Source: Candidatus Saccharimonadota bacterium (GTDB lineage Bacteria; Patescibacteriota; Saccharimonadia; Saccharimonadales; Saccharimonadaceae). Taken from it: a stretch of DNA of 58,116 bases. This document shows, in pieces, positions 26,816 to 35,994 of the stretch; within the stretch, counting starts at the first letter, position 1; each line of letters starts with the position of its first letter. The position numbers and the translations under genes were made by a program. A model generated the notes under the pieces. The model worked only from the letters and a program-made list of their open reading frames with translations, was not told the origin of the DNA and ran no database searches. The stretch is taken from positions 1-58,116 of the forward strand of contig DAICXK010000006.1 in NCBI GenBank assembly GCA_027312225.1. Direction: 5' to 3'.

Positions 26816-27085
26816 ATGAAACAATTTTACCAAGCTCTTGTTAATACATTGATCTCTAATGTCACGACAAGTTTTTTGTGGTTTGCGCTCATCTTTTAGA
26901 CTTATCTCGAGACGGAATCAGTCCTGGCGACGGGTGTTATTGGTGGCGTCCTCGGCCTCGTATTGGGCGTTGTCGTCTTGGTTAATCCTGTTGTAACAGG
27001 ATTGGTTTTTGTCTGGGCGCTTGGTCTTTATGCGGTACTCTACGGTGCGCTCAATATTGCATTGGCGTTCCGCGTGCGTGCATAA
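26816..27085 (+). pseudogene. Remnant fusing an MFS N-terminus to a DUF308/HdeD C-terminus
   Basis: ATG 26816 opens MKQFYQALVNTLISNVTTSF, which looks like the first helix of a major facilitator transporter. The frame stops at TAG 26897-26899, where a Trp codon would fit. It then reads on without a shift through TYLETESVLATGVIGG into VLGLVLGVVVLVNPVV and YAVLYGALNIALAFRVR. The last two stretches match the end of HdeD/DUF308 membrane proteins. Two unrelated membrane genes appear to have been joined by a deletion that removed most of both. TACGCT with AAAGG lies in front, and a hairpin terminator follows. Confidence 0.65.
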
Positions 27086-27112
27086 AAAGGGCGTTACTCT
27101 CATGAGTACGAG

Positions 27113-27139
27113 CAAAGGACGGCGTCGAGCCGTCCTTTG
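27113..27139 (+). terminator. Rho-independent terminator
   Basis: An 11-bp perfect stem (27113-27123 with 27129-27139) with loop GTCGA is followed by GTTTTG. It closes the trhO-membrane-protein-remnant segment ahead of the arsR promoter. Confidence 0.8.
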
Positions 27140-27253
27140 TTTTGCCCTCTCCTGCCTGTTGTAATTGTAATATATACAACATATGTCTTAAACCGGTTCC
27201 TATAAAAGATTGATAGCTTTGAAAGGGGCTGCCTCTCTATTCAGTCGAAAAAT

Positions 27254-27282
27254 TTGGACAAATAGGAAAATTGCGCTATGAT
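27254..27282 (+). promoter_or_regulatory. Promoter of the arsR-MMPL operon
   Basis: TTGGAC (27254-27259) and TATGAT (27277-27282) are 17 bases apart. Two ATGs (27278 and 27281) overlap the -10, so the first usable start is ATG 27290. The -10 ends seven bases before it. Confidence 0.6.
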
Positions 27283-27289
27283 GAATACT

Positions 27290-27619
27290 ATGAAACAAGA
27301 CTGTCATGATGGGTTCGGAAAGGCTGTTGCCCTGCTAGCGCGTAACCAGCCACTATTCTTTGCTCTTGGTGATATGGCACGGCAAGAAATTATTATCTTG
27401 CTTGGCCAGCACGAGCGACTGAGTGTGGGTGAACTGACAAGCTACACAAAGCTGTCACGTCCGGCGGTGTCGCATCACTTGAAGATTCTCAAGGAAGTTG
27501 GATTACTGCGAGAGACCCGTGCGGGCGTGAGACGGTATTATCAGCCGACATTTCATGAGGCAATTGACAGTATAGAGCAGCTGGTGCAGCAGGTAAGCAA
27601 GATAAAGGAGTTATTGTAA
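27290..27619 (+). CDS. ArsR-family winged-helix repressor
   Basis: The 109-residue protein has the ArsR fold with recognition helix LSRPAVSHHLKILKEVGLLRE and the beta wing RAGVRRYYQP. There is one Cys (DC near the N-terminus) and no CxC or CVC sensor motif at the usual helix, so a classical metal sensor is not evident. The MMPL transporter starts two bases after its stop. The likely role is to repress that efflux operon and its own promoter. The start is set at 27290 because earlier ATGs lie in the -10 box. Confidence 0.88.
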   Translation: MKQDCHDGFGKAVALLARNQPLFFALGDMARQEIIILLGQHERLSVGELTSYTKLSRPAVSHHLKILKEVGLLRETRAGVRRYYQPTFHEAIDSIEQLVQQVSKIKELL

Positions 27620-27620
27620 G

Positions 27621-30008
27621 ATGAGCGAGTGGCTAAGCAAGCTAGGAGAAATGGCGTTTGTACGCAAGTGGTGGGTACTGGGCGGATGGATCGTCGTACT
27701 TGCCGTACTTGGCATACTTGCAGGACAGTTTTTCAAGCAACCGAGCGATGCGATTAGTATTCCCGGTACCCAAGCTCAGAGTGCGCTCGATCGTTTTGGT
27801 GAACTCTTTCCTGATGCCGGGAAAGGCACGGGGCGGATTGTGTTTGAAGCAGGTAGTGATACGAAAATTGCTGACCACAAAGCAGCGATTAGTGTGGTAT
27901 CGCAAAAGCTCCGCGAGACAGAAGGTGTCAGCCAGGTCGTTGATCCATTTATGCTCGATGATATGATCTCGGAAGACGGCCGTGTTGCCTATACAACCGT
28001 TAGCTTGTCAGAAGCGGTCGATGCAATCGACAAACAAACAATTGCCGATATTGAGAGAATTGTGGCAGATGCGCGATCAGACAATTTAGCAGTGGAAATG
28101 GGTGGTGATGTAATCAATAAGGTGCCTAGTGAAATTTTAGGTGTTGGTGAGATTGTCGGTGTGATAATCGCGCTCGGCGTGTTACTGGTCACACTTGGAT
28201 CATTGGTGGCGGCAGGCCTACCACTTGTGATTGCGATTGTGACGGTGGCGGGTGGAGCGGCTGGCCTCTTCGCGCTGAGTGAAGTGGTTGATATTACGTC
28301 GACAACTCCGGTGCTGGCAATTATGCTGGGATTAGCGGTCGGCATCGACTATTCGCTGTTCATCGTGAATAAGTATCGATACTATCTTTTGCAGGGGTAT
28401 GGTTATAAAGAGTCAGCTGCGCGAGCGGTAGCGACGGCGGGTAATGCAGTAGTATTTGCGGCAGCAACGGTCGTCATCGCGTTGTCAGCCCTAACGATTG
28501 TTGGTATTCCATTCATGACAAGTATGGGGTTAGCGGCGGCTGCGACGGTGGCCTTGGCGGCGATTGTCGCGATTACGCTACTGCCTGCGTTGTTTGGTGT
28601 GGCGGGTACACGAATCTTTAGAGGAAAGACGAGAAAAGCAATTGTCGCAGCGCAAAAGAAAGGTCCGCATGAGACGCACCGAGTTAGCCACAAGACTGTA
28701 TGGTACAAGCTGGCTTCACAAATCACGAAGCGCCCGGTTATGATATTGGTGACGGCAATTGTTGTTGTTGCAGTGATTGCCCTGCCGATGAAGTCGTTGA
28801 CACTGGGACTGCCAACTGATGAATTTGCTGCAACCAATACAACTGAGCGCAAGGCGTATGAAGCACTTAAACGTGGCTTTGGTGAGGGCTTTAATGCTCC
28901 GCTAATTATCCTCGCCGAAGGTATTGAGCCAGTTTCTGATGAGGATCGGCAGGCGGTTCGAACGGAAGTGACAAAGGTGTTTGAGCAGCGTCTCATTGAG
29001 GAAACAAAAATACAGACCGATGCATTCCAAAAGCGCATGGCAGCAGCGGAAACACCCGAGCAAGTTATGGCGTTACAGGAAGAGGCGCAGCGTATGCAGG
29101 CGAGTGCCGCCGAGCAGGAAAAGAAGGTTCGCGCTGAACTAGAAGCCCAAATCGCACAGTATTCACAGTTGTATCAGCTAGCAAAGCTGGCCGACCGGGT
29201 TGCAGTATATGATAACGTGCAAAAAGTCACGCCGCTGCTTGTAACCAATGATACGACGAAGGGTGTATTACAGGTGATTCCGGCGACTGGTCCATCTGAC
29301 GAGGCAACGAAACAGTTAATTCACCAGCTTCGCGAGATTGAGACAATCAGGAATATTACAAAAAGTGATTCAGCAAGCCTGTCAGTCACAGGCTCGACTG
29401 CCTTGCAGATTGATATCGACGAGAAGCTAGCAAGCGCGTTGCCGCAGTATTTGCTAGTTGTGGTCGGGCTGTCATTTCTTCTGTTGATGATTGTCTTTCG
29501 CTCTATCTTGGTGCCGCTTAAGGCAACACTTGGTTTTCTCCTATCAGTTGCAGCAATGTTCGGTGCGATGGTGGCGGTATTCCAATGGGGCTGGTTTGGG
29601 TTGGCGGATGCGGCTGGTCCCATTGTGAGCTTTATTCCGATTATTTCTATCGGTGTACTATTCGGCCTTGCGATGGACTATGAGTTTTTTCTTGTTTCAA
29701 GCATCCATGAAGAATATGAGCGAACCGGTAACGCAAGACGTGCGGTGGTTGACGGTTTCGCGGTTGGAAGCAGAGTAGTTGTCGCGGCGGCCGTGATCAT
29801 GGTGGCGGTATTTGCGGGGTTCGTGACGAACCACGATACCACAATCCAAGCAATTGGTTTTGGTCTCGCTGTCGGAATATTTGTCGATGCATTCATCGTC
29901 CGGCTCATTATTGTTCCTGCTGTCATGGCGTTACTAGGTGGCAAAGCGTGGTGGTTGCCAAAATGGCTCGATCGCATCTTGCCGCATGTCTCGATCGAGG
30001 GCAAGTAG
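27621..30008 (+). CDS. MMPL/RND family membrane transporter
   Basis: The 795-residue protein has the two-repeat RND layout. Each half has one helix, a large extracytoplasmic loop, and five helices. Typical MMPL motifs are GLAVGIDYSLFIVNKYR in the first half and GLAMDYEFFLVSSIHEEYERTGNARRAV in the second, where the acidic residues carry the proton relay. The second loop contains a long Glu/Gln-rich coiled coil (about residues 450-520). Substrates of this class are lipids, siderophores or drugs. It lies directly after an ArsR repressor, which suggests inducible efflux. Confidence 0.92.
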   Translation: MSEWLSKLGEMAFVRKWWVLGGWIVVLAVLGILAGQFFKQPSDAISIPGTQAQSALDRFGELFPDAGKGTGRIVFEAGSDTKIADHKAAISVVSQKLRETEGVSQVVDPFMLDDMISEDGRVAYTTVSLSEAVDAIDKQTIADIERIVADARSDNLAVEMGGDVINKVPSEILGVGEIVGVIIALGVLLVTLGSLVAAGLPLVIAIVTVAGGAAGLFALSEVVDITSTTPVLAIMLGLAVGIDYSLFIVNKYRYYLLQGYGYKESAARAVATAGNAVVFAAATVVIALSALTIVGIPFMTSMGLAAAATVALAAIVAITLLPALFGVAGTRIFRGKTRKAIVAAQKKGPHETHRVSHKTVWYKLASQITKRPVMILVTAIVVVAVIALPMKSLTLGLPTDEFAATNTTERKAYEALKRGFGEGFNAPLIILAEGIEPVSDEDRQAVRTEVTKVFEQRLIEETKIQTDAFQKRMAAAETPEQVMALQEEAQRMQASAAEQEKKVRAELEAQIAQYSQLYQLAKLADRVAVYDNVQKVTPLLVTNDTTKGVLQVIPATGPSDEATKQLIHQLREIETIRNITKSDSASLSVTGSTALQIDIDEKLASALPQYLLVVVGLSFLLLMIVFRSILVPLKATLGFLLSVAAMFGAMVAVFQWGWFGLADAAGPIVSFIPIISIGVLFGLAMDYEFFLVSSIHEEYERTGNARRAVVDGFAVGSRVVVAAAVIMVAVFAGFVTNHDTTIQAIGFGLAVGIFVDAFIVRLIIVPAVMALLGGKAWWLPKWLDRILPHVSIEGK

Positions 30009-30023
30009 CTGTAATGACTGTGG

Positions 30024-30029
30024 TACACT
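30024..30029 (+). promoter_or_regulatory. -10 element TACACT of the LiaF-like gene
   Basis: TACACT ends six bases before ATG 30036, giving a leaderless start. Confidence 0.5.
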
Positions 30030-30035
30030 AAAAGT

Positions 30036-30698
30036 ATGAAATCACTTACACGTAGCATCACAGGGTTACTAATCGTAGCTGTCGGGCTCTCGTTCCTTCT
30101 TACTAATCTTAATGTCCTACCGTTTAGTGTGGCGATTGGTGATTGGTGGCCGATGTTTGTCATCGTTGGAGGTATCTTAATACTTTTGAATGACCGAAAA
30201 AACTATTTGTGGGCACTTTTGGTGATTGCGCTTGGTGTTGTATTCCAACTGAATCAGCTGAACATCATCGATGTTAACCCGTGGCAGTTATTCTGGCCAG
30301 CAGTCATTATTATTGTCGGTGTCTCGATTATGACGAGCCATAAGGTGCCACGTAAGAATATCGCAGCGAGTGAGCGTGAAGATGTGACGGCGGTATTGAG
30401 TGGCAGCGAAACGAAAGTGCAATCAAAGGACTTTAAGGCAAGCCGCGTCACGGCAGTATGCGGTGGTGTCACATTGGATTTGCGTGAAGCGACCATCAAG
30501 AAAGAGGCGACGATTGATCTGTTTTCGTTATGGGGGGGCATTGAGATCTACGTTCCAAAGAATGTTATCGTCAAAAACAATACATCAGTAATACTGGGCG
30601 GTGTCGAGAATAATACAGCCGCGGATACTGACCGTGATGCGCCAGTCCTGCATGTGGTTGGCGATGTTGTGATGGCGGGTGTTGAGATCAAGAATTAA
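30036..30698 (+). CDS. LiaF-like membrane protein (cell-wall stress response type)
   Basis: The 220-residue protein has four short membrane helices in the first 105 residues (GLLIVAVGLSFLLTNLNVLPF, WWPMFVIVGGILILL, then two more). A soluble beta-rich C-terminal domain follows with VTAVCGGVTLDLREATI, SLWGGIEIYVP and VILGGVENN. This is the DUF5668 plus LiaF C-terminal arrangement, known from envelope-stress signalling in Firmicutes. No LiaRS-like two-component genes are nearby. It lies 27 bases after the MMPL transporter and may be expressed with it or from its own TACACT. Confidence 0.85.
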   Translation: MKSLTRSITGLLIVAVGLSFLLTNLNVLPFSVAIGDWWPMFVIVGGILILLNDRKNYLWALLVIALGVVFQLNQLNIIDVNPWQLFWPAVIIIVGVSIMTSHKVPRKNIAASEREDVTAVLSGSETKVQSKDFKASRVTAVCGGVTLDLREATIKKEATIDLFSLWGGIEIYVPKNVIVKNNTSVILGGVENNTAADTDRDAPVLHVVGDVVMAGVEIKN

Positions 30699-30714
30699 TA
30701 CGAATAGCGGTGCC

Positions 30715-31515
30715 GTGTTTGACCAGGTCATTCATCGCTATTTACGAGTTCCCTACCGACTTCATATGTCGGTTGTTAAAAAAGGCAGACGACCTCGTCA
30801 GACAATTCTTTTTATTCACGGCATAGGAAATTCAGGATTAGCTTGGAGCGAAGTAATACGTCAGCTGCCCGATGACACGCGTGCCATAACAGTCGATTTA
30901 TTGGGGTTTGGCCAGTCGCGTCGTCCATCATGGGTGGCGTATGATGTTGCGACCCAGGCACGTGCGGTTCTAAGGACATGCCTGCGATATGGTGTGACGG
31001 GTGATATGGTGATCGTTGGGCACTCGATGGGTGCGCTCGTCGCGATAGAATTTGCTCGTCGTTATCCTTTACTAGCGCGCTCGCTGATACTCTGTAGCCC
31101 GCCGCTATACCGGCAGGAGCATCGTCGGCTGTTGCCAAACAGCGAGGCGGCGCTACGTCGTTTGTACCGTGCAGCGCACCAGAGCCCCGAGCAATTTGTA
31201 AAACTCTCAAGCCTCGCGATGAAATATGACTTGATTAATACATCGTTTAATGTGACAGATGAGAATGTAGACAGCTATATGAATGCACTCGAGGCGGCAA
31301 TTATTAATCAGTCGTCCCTTCAGGATATCCGTAAGCTTACATTACCGATTCATATTATTCGTGGATCACTTGATCCTGTGTTGGTGTCCAAGCCTATCAA
31401 GCAGCTTGCAAAAGATCAACCAAATGTGACGGTTTCTACTGTAGCCGCAGGGCATGAAGTGCGAGGAAGATTTATCCCGAAGGTTATAGAGGCTATCGCG
31501 GCTATGCGGCAATAG
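30715..31515 (+). CDS. Alpha/beta hydrolase
   Basis: The alpha/beta hydrolase fold is clear: oxyanion strand ILFIHGIGNSGLAW, nucleophile elbow VIVGHSMGALVA, acid in IIRGSLDPVLVS, and the late histidine in VAAGHEVRG. Length is 266 residues from GTG 30715. Longer reading from GTG 30679 overlaps the LiaF-like gene by 20 bases and is also possible. No signal peptide is seen. The substrate is unknown. The 3' end overlaps the convergent FKBP gene by 14 bases, with no terminator. Confidence 0.85.
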   Translation: MFDQVIHRYLRVPYRLHMSVVKKGRRPRQTILFIHGIGNSGLAWSEVIRQLPDDTRAITVDLLGFGQSRRPSWVAYDVATQARAVLRTCLRYGVTGDMVIVGHSMGALVAIEFARRYPLLARSLILCSPPLYRQEHRRLLPNSEAALRRLYRAAHQSPEQFVKLSSLAMKYDLINTSFNVTDENVDSYMNALEAAIINQSSLQDIRKLTLPIHIIRGSLDPVLVSKPIKQLAKDQPNVTVSTVAAGHEVRGRFIPKVIEAIAAMRQ

Positions 31516-31888
31516 CAACCAGCTCGATATCAAACACGAGATCGCTGTTGGGTGGAATATTTGTTGCGGCGCGAACTGATCCGTATGCCTTCGTTGATGG
31601 GATTACTAAACGACGCACGCCGCCAACGCGCATACCGGGAACACCTTCGGTCCATCCTTCGATAACGCGGTCAAGGGGAAACGTCACAGGGTCACCAAAG
31701 TCATGGCTGCTTTGAAAAATAGTTCCGTCTTTGCATAATGCTCCTGTGTAGTGTGCGGTAATGGTCGCGCCTGGCTGCACCTCATCACCTGTGCCGACAA
31801 CCGTGTCAATCACTTGTAGTTCAGGTGCAGTATCAATTGGTGTAAAGTTTGCGAGTTTGGTTCCTTCGAGTTTTTGAGAATCATTCAT
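31502..31888 (-). CDS. FKBP-type peptidyl-prolyl isomerase
   Basis: The 128-residue single-domain FKBP has VQPGATITAHYTGALCKDGTIFQSSHDFGDPVTFPLDRVIEGW in separate conserved pieces: the HYTG strand, the F-x-S turn and the V-I-x-G-W pocket. The end NIPPNSDLVFDIELVAI is also typical. It lacks a signal peptide and so acts in the cytoplasm. TATACT (31896-31901, minus strand) ends seven bases before the ATG. It is divergent from uvrC and overlaps the hydrolase tail-to-tail. Confidence 0.93.
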   Translation of the reverse strand: MNDSQKLEGTKLANFTPIDTAPELQVIDTVVGTGDEVQPGATITAHYTGALCKDGTIFQSSHDFGDPVTFPLDRVIEGWTEGVPGMRVGGVRRLVIPSTKAYGSVRAATNIPPNSDLVFDIELVAIAA

Positions 31889-31925
31889 AGTGTCTAGTAT
31901 AACATTTAGGAAGTGGGTACTATTG

Positions 31926-31931
31926 TATACT
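31926..31931 (+). promoter_or_regulatory. -10 element TATACT of uvrC
   Basis: TATACT ends six bases before GTG 31938 and 15 bases before ATG 31947. Any start further upstream would lie before the transcript. Confidence 0.6.
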
Positions 31932-31937
31932 AAAGAG

Positions 31938-33491
31938 GTGAATAAGATGCTTGAAGAAAAATTAAAGACGTTGCCTCGGTCGCCTGGGGTCTATTTTCAT
32001 AAGGCGAAAAATGGCGAAGTTATTTATGTTGGCAAAGCGGCGGTGCTGAAGAATCGTGTTCGACAGTATTTCCAAAATAGTCGCGATATGGACATAAAGA
32101 CACAGGCACTTGTGGCTGAAATCTATGACACCGATTGGATTGAGACTGAGAGCGAAATCGACGCCTTATTTTTTGAGAGCGAAATGGTCAAACGATACAT
32201 GCCGCGCTATAACATCTTGCTGCGGGACGATAAAAGTCAGAGCTATGTTCGGATTGATATGAAGAATGAGTGGCCGAGTGTAAGTTTTACACGCAATCCT
32301 GCTGACGACAATGCGGAATACTTTGGCCCGTTCTATAATGGCTATGCGCTTAAGAAGGCACTGCGGTACCTCAGAAAAACATTTCCATATTATACAAAGC
32401 CGCCGCGTGTCGGTGAACGTCCTAGTCTTGACGCGCACATTGGACTAGAGCCGCTAGGGATGAGTAGCGTAGAGTACAAAGCAGAACTACGCAAGCTCAT
32501 TAGCTATATCAAGGGTAATCGTGTTCAATTAGTTCGGGAGCTAGAGCGTGACATGAAGACAGCGGCAGGACTGCAAGACTTCGAAAAAGCAGCTAGTATT
32601 CGCAATCGTTTGCAGAATTTACGGGAATTACAGCGTCGCATTATGTTTGGCGACAAAGAGTTTCTTGACATTAGCAAGGACAAAGCATTGTCACAGCTAC
32701 GTGACCTCCTACTGCTTAGTGCGGCGCCGGCACGAATCGAAGGGTTTGACATCTCTCACATCAGTGGGACAAATGTCGTTGCAAGCCAGGTCGTGTTTGT
32801 GAACGGTGTCAGTAGCCGAAGTGACTACCGAAAATATAAGCTTACAAAACAGCAAAATGATGATTACGCCAGCATGTATGAAGTAGTGTATCGTCGGCTA
32901 TCACCGAAGAATGTTGCCAGTTGGGGGCGTCCAGACCTTATGCTGATTGATGGAGGTAAGGGCCAGCTTGACGCTGCACTAAAGGCGGCCGAGGAGCGTG
33001 AAGTTACACTGCCAATTATTAGCATCGCGAAACGTGAAGAGGAAATTATCGTTCATCGCACCCGATCAGGCATACAAACTGCGCATCTTGAGGAGCTGCG
33101 AAGCGTTGCCTCTGACGAGATGTATGTCGTGCGCGAGGGGGAATACTATGTTATTAATCTTCATCCTGACCAGCGTAATGCTAGTGCTCACTCGAAGAAT
33201 CTACGAGGCGGAACTCTCAGTCACTATTCGGACTCGGTGAAGTTATTCCAGCGTATTCGTGACGAATCTCATCGCTTTGCCGTTAGCTATCACACCGTTC
33301 TTAAACGCCAGCGCCAAACAGCCAGTGTGCTAGAGGAGATTCCTGGCATTGGTCCAGCCACACGTCGAAAGTTAATCAGGCACTTTGGTAGCATGCGCGG
33401 AGTATCGCAGGCAAGCCAAGAGGAATTGGTGGAACTGATTGGAGCGGAAAAAGCGACACGCGTCAAACAGGCACTAGCAGACTCTCAATAG
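31938..33491 (+). CDS. uvrC: Excinuclease ABC subunit C
   Basis: UvrC makes both incisions in nucleotide excision repair. The protein is 517 residues from GTG 31938, or 514 from ATG 31947, and is shorter than the usual 600. It contains the GIY-YIG nuclease (SPGVYFHKAKNGEVIYVGKA), a UVR motif (GLQDFEKAASIRNRLQNL), the RNase H-like endonuclease (EGFDISHISGTNVVAS, LMLIDGGKGQL) and C-terminal helix-hairpin-helix motifs (LEEIPGIGPATRRKLIRHFG). The longer frame from 31890 begins before the -10 box and next to the divergent FKBP start, so it is rejected. AGAGGTG precedes ATG 31947. Confidence 0.95.
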   Translation: MNKMLEEKLKTLPRSPGVYFHKAKNGEVIYVGKAAVLKNRVRQYFQNSRDMDIKTQALVAEIYDTDWIETESEIDALFFESEMVKRYMPRYNILLRDDKSQSYVRIDMKNEWPSVSFTRNPADDNAEYFGPFYNGYALKKALRYLRKTFPYYTKPPRVGERPSLDAHIGLEPLGMSSVEYKAELRKLISYIKGNRVQLVRELERDMKTAAGLQDFEKAASIRNRLQNLRELQRRIMFGDKEFLDISKDKALSQLRDLLLLSAAPARIEGFDISHISGTNVVASQVVFVNGVSSRSDYRKYKLTKQQNDDYASMYEVVYRRLSPKNVASWGRPDLMLIDGGKGQLDAALKAAEEREVTLPIISIAKREEEIIVHRTRSGIQTAHLEELRSVASDEMYVVREGEYYVINLHPDQRNASAHSKNLRGGTLSHYSDSVKLFQRIRDESHRFAVSYHTVLKRQRQTASVLEEIPGIGPATRRKLIRHFGSMRGVSQASQEELVELIGAEKATRVKQALADSQ

Positions 33492-33542
33492 TTATTGATA
33501 CCTGGGGTTGCGGGGCAACGTGTGGATAGTATACTTGAAGAT

Positions 33543-34364
33543 ATGAAGCAACGTGCTTATGGCTTTACCATTGTAGAACTTCTTATCGTCATAGTGGTCA
33601 TTGCTATTTTGGCGGTCATTGCTGTTGTTGCCTATTCTGGTATTCAAAATCAGGCTGTCGAGTCATCAATCCGATCGAGTCTCAAAGACGCACAGACACG
33701 CCTTGCATTGGAGTATACAACCAACGACGTTTATCCTGCGACAGAGGCTGCGATGCGAACGCTAACGGGCTTAAAGGACGGCGGGTCAATTGTGTCAACT
33801 ATTACGAACCATTCAGTTAATCCCAGTGTAGAAACGGTCACGACAGGATTTGGTGGCCCAAATGGATCGACGACTATCGCACGTGATACGAGCCGCGCAT
33901 ATACGGGTGCTGCCTCCTTGCGAGTGACAATGCCCACGGCCCCGAAGGGTCGTCAGCAGTAGGTGCACAGGTATATCGGAGAAGCCCATTTGCATCGTAC
34001 CTTCAACCTAATACGACGTATACTGTTTCGGCATATGTATATGTACCGACCGGCACGGTTGATCTCCAATTATCAGTATAGGGGAGTGGGCGCGCCAGTA
34101 CTGCACCGGGATCAGACTATCGAACATCGGTGAAAAAACCAGTGGAAGCGTATTCATAGGACATTTACAACAAATGATGGCGGCAACATTACGACGTATG
34201 TATTGAACGATGCAGCGGTCCCGGCTGCGGGGACGCAGTTCTGGGTTGATTCAGTGATGTTAACTGAAGGTAGTAGCCCGTATACATATGCTGATGGTGA
34301 ATCGGAAGGTTGGTCATGGAGCGGCAGCCAACATACCTCTACTTCATCCGGCCCCGCCTTGTGA
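33543..34364 (+). pseudogene. Decayed type IV pilin-like adhesin gene
   Basis: MKQRAYGFTIVELLIVIVVI is an intact prepilin signal, very similar to that of the protein at 13522. The first frame ends at TAG 33960-33962 after TAPKG. The coding sense continues in another frame as AVGAQVYRRSPFASYLQP and TTYTVSAYVYVPTGTVDLQL, then hits a TAG within LSV/GSG. After another shift it resumes as RTFTTNDGGNITTYVL and GTQFWVDSVMLTEGSSPYTY up to TGA 34364. The C-terminal part looks like a carbohydrate-binding beta-sandwich. At least two shifts plus one nonsense codon mean it is not expressed in full. TATACT (33530-33535) ends seven bases before the ATG. Confidence 0.8.
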
Positions 34365-34384
34365 TGTGGTAGACTGATGCATAG

Positions 34385-35578
34385 ATGAACGCGACATTTT
34401 TTACGGCTAACCGGACTCAATTGATGGAGCGGTGCGAGGGTGGCGTCCTGGTCTTGACTGCGTACACTGCGCTACAGTTGTCAGCTGATATGGCAGCCCC
34501 ATTTCGTCAAGAGGCAAATTTTTGGTATGTAACAGGTATTGAAGAGCCAGATTGGCAACTGATTGCTACACCAACTAAAAGTTGGCTTGTCGCACCGGAT
34601 ATCTCTGAAATGCATCGAGTGTTTGATGGAGGCCTGTCTGACCAGCAGGCAAAAGCAATAAGTGGCGTCGATACTGTTATTACGAGAGCCGCGTCCAATG
34701 ACCTATTCGCCAGCTTGGCATCCGAGTACAAACTGGCATATGGGCTGGGACGGCATCCGCATCAAAAGTATTTTAGCTTTGAGGTGAATCCGGCGCCAGG
34801 GAAGCTTTGGCGGAAACTTTCGAAGCGTTTTACCGAGGTGCAAGATGCTCGTCCGACTCTCGGTCGTCTTCGCGCTATTAAGCAGCCGGTCGAGGTAGCC
34901 GCCATTAAGGGGGCGATCGACCTGACAGTAGATGCATTTCATCTCGTGAAATCACAGCTTTCTTCATATACCCACGAATACCAAATGGAAGCAGATTTTA
35001 CCTACGCATTTCGGCGTGCTAATGCTATACATGCCTATGATCCAATCGTGGCCGGTGGCGCTAATGCCTGCACGCTTCATTATGGCAAGAACAATAATGC
35101 GCTTGCGCAGTCAGATCTTGTCCTTCTCGATATCGGGGCGCAGGCTGCTGGTTATCCAGCAGACATAACACGAACTTATTCGGTCGGTGGAAGCCCAACC
35201 GCCAGGCAGTGTGCCGTTCATGCCGCTGTTAGGGATGCGCATATGCAAATCATAGCACTTCTTCGTCCGGGGTTGGCATTTGCACGCTATCAAAATGACG
35301 TTGATCTGATTATGAAGGATGCTCTCCGCCGTCTTGACCTACTGCACGAAGAAACAGACTATCGTCGCTATTTTCCTCATGCGATTAGCCATGGTCTAGG
35401 GGTTGATGTCCATGATAGTTTGGGTGGGTTTGAGACGTTTCGTCCGGGTATGGTTTTGACGGTTGAGCCGGGTATCTATATACCAGAAGAAGGGATTGGT
35501 GTGCGTATTGAGGACGATATTCTCATTACAGACTCGGGACACACCAACCTCAGCGAGGCACTATCGCTCGAGTTGTGA
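34385..35578 (+). CDS. pepP: M24 family aminopeptidase P (Xaa-Pro peptidase)
   Basis: The 397-residue protein has the aminopeptidase P N-terminal domain (FRQEANFWYVTGIEEPDW) and the pita-bread catalytic domain. Metal ligands appear in the expected order: D in VLLDIGAQ, D in YPADITRTY, H in AISHGLGVDVHD, E in LTVEPGIYI and E in VRIEDDIL. It removes an N-terminal residue before proline. TAGACT (34370-34375) ends nine bases before the ATG. The next gene begins within its stop region. Confidence 0.93.
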   Translation: MNATFFTANRTQLMERCEGGVLVLTAYTALQLSADMAAPFRQEANFWYVTGIEEPDWQLIATPTKSWLVAPDISEMHRVFDGGLSDQQAKAISGVDTVITRAASNDLFASLASEYKLAYGLGRHPHQKYFSFEVNPAPGKLWRKLSKRFTEVQDARPTLGRLRAIKQPVEVAAIKGAIDLTVDAFHLVKSQLSSYTHEYQMEADFTYAFRRANAIHAYDPIVAGGANACTLHYGKNNNALAQSDLVLLDIGAQAAGYPADITRTYSVGGSPTARQCAVHAAVRDAHMQIIALLRPGLAFARYQNDVDLIMKDALRRLDLLHEETDYRRYFPHAISHGLGVDVHDSLGGFETFRPGMVLTVEPGIYIPEEGIGVRIEDDILITDSGHTNLSEALSLEL

Positions 35579-35595
35579 TATACTACGAGGAAGTT

Positions 35596-35994
35596 ATGAA
35601 AAAGCAATTCGGCGTATTCCTTTTACGGTGCCTTCTTAATTCGTTTGGTTTATGGGTAGCTGTCCGTGTTTTTGGTACAGGTTATACGGATCAAGATTTG
35701 CAGGCCGGATTCTGGGTGTTTATTCTCTCCGGAGTTATCTTCTCGGTTGTGAATGCTCTTCTGAAACCACTTGTTATTGTTTTGTCACTACCGGCGATCC
35801 TGCTCACACTGGGGCTATTCACGATTATCGTTAACGGCCTTATGGTCTATATCGCTCTAAAGCTGACTCCTGGTATTACGATGGCATTCTGGCATTCTGT
35901 TCTAGCGGGAATGGTCCTAAGTTTGATAAACTATATAGTAAGTACGACGATTGAAATGAGAAAGACACGTCGAGATAGTAAGGAGACCGTATGA
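35596..35994 (+). CDS. Four-helix membrane protein of the phage-holin-like superfamily IV type
   Basis: The 132-residue protein has four hydrophobic helices, including LKPLVIVLSLPAILLTLGLFTIIVNGLMVYIALKLTPG in consecutive parts. That sequence, with the LKP and TPG turns, is typical of the chromosomal YvlD/phage holin 4-TMS family. No lysis function is implied. TATACT (35579-35584) ends 11 bases before ATG 35596, so a frame opening at GTG 35575 is not the start. The stop overlaps the secG ATG. Confidence 0.82.
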   Translation: MKKQFGVFLLRCLLNSFGLWVAVRVFGTGYTDQDLQAGFWVFILSGVIFSVVNALLKPLVIVLSLPAILLTLGLFTIIVNGLMVYIALKLTPGITMAFWHSVLAGMVLSLINYIVSTTIEMRKTRRDSKETV

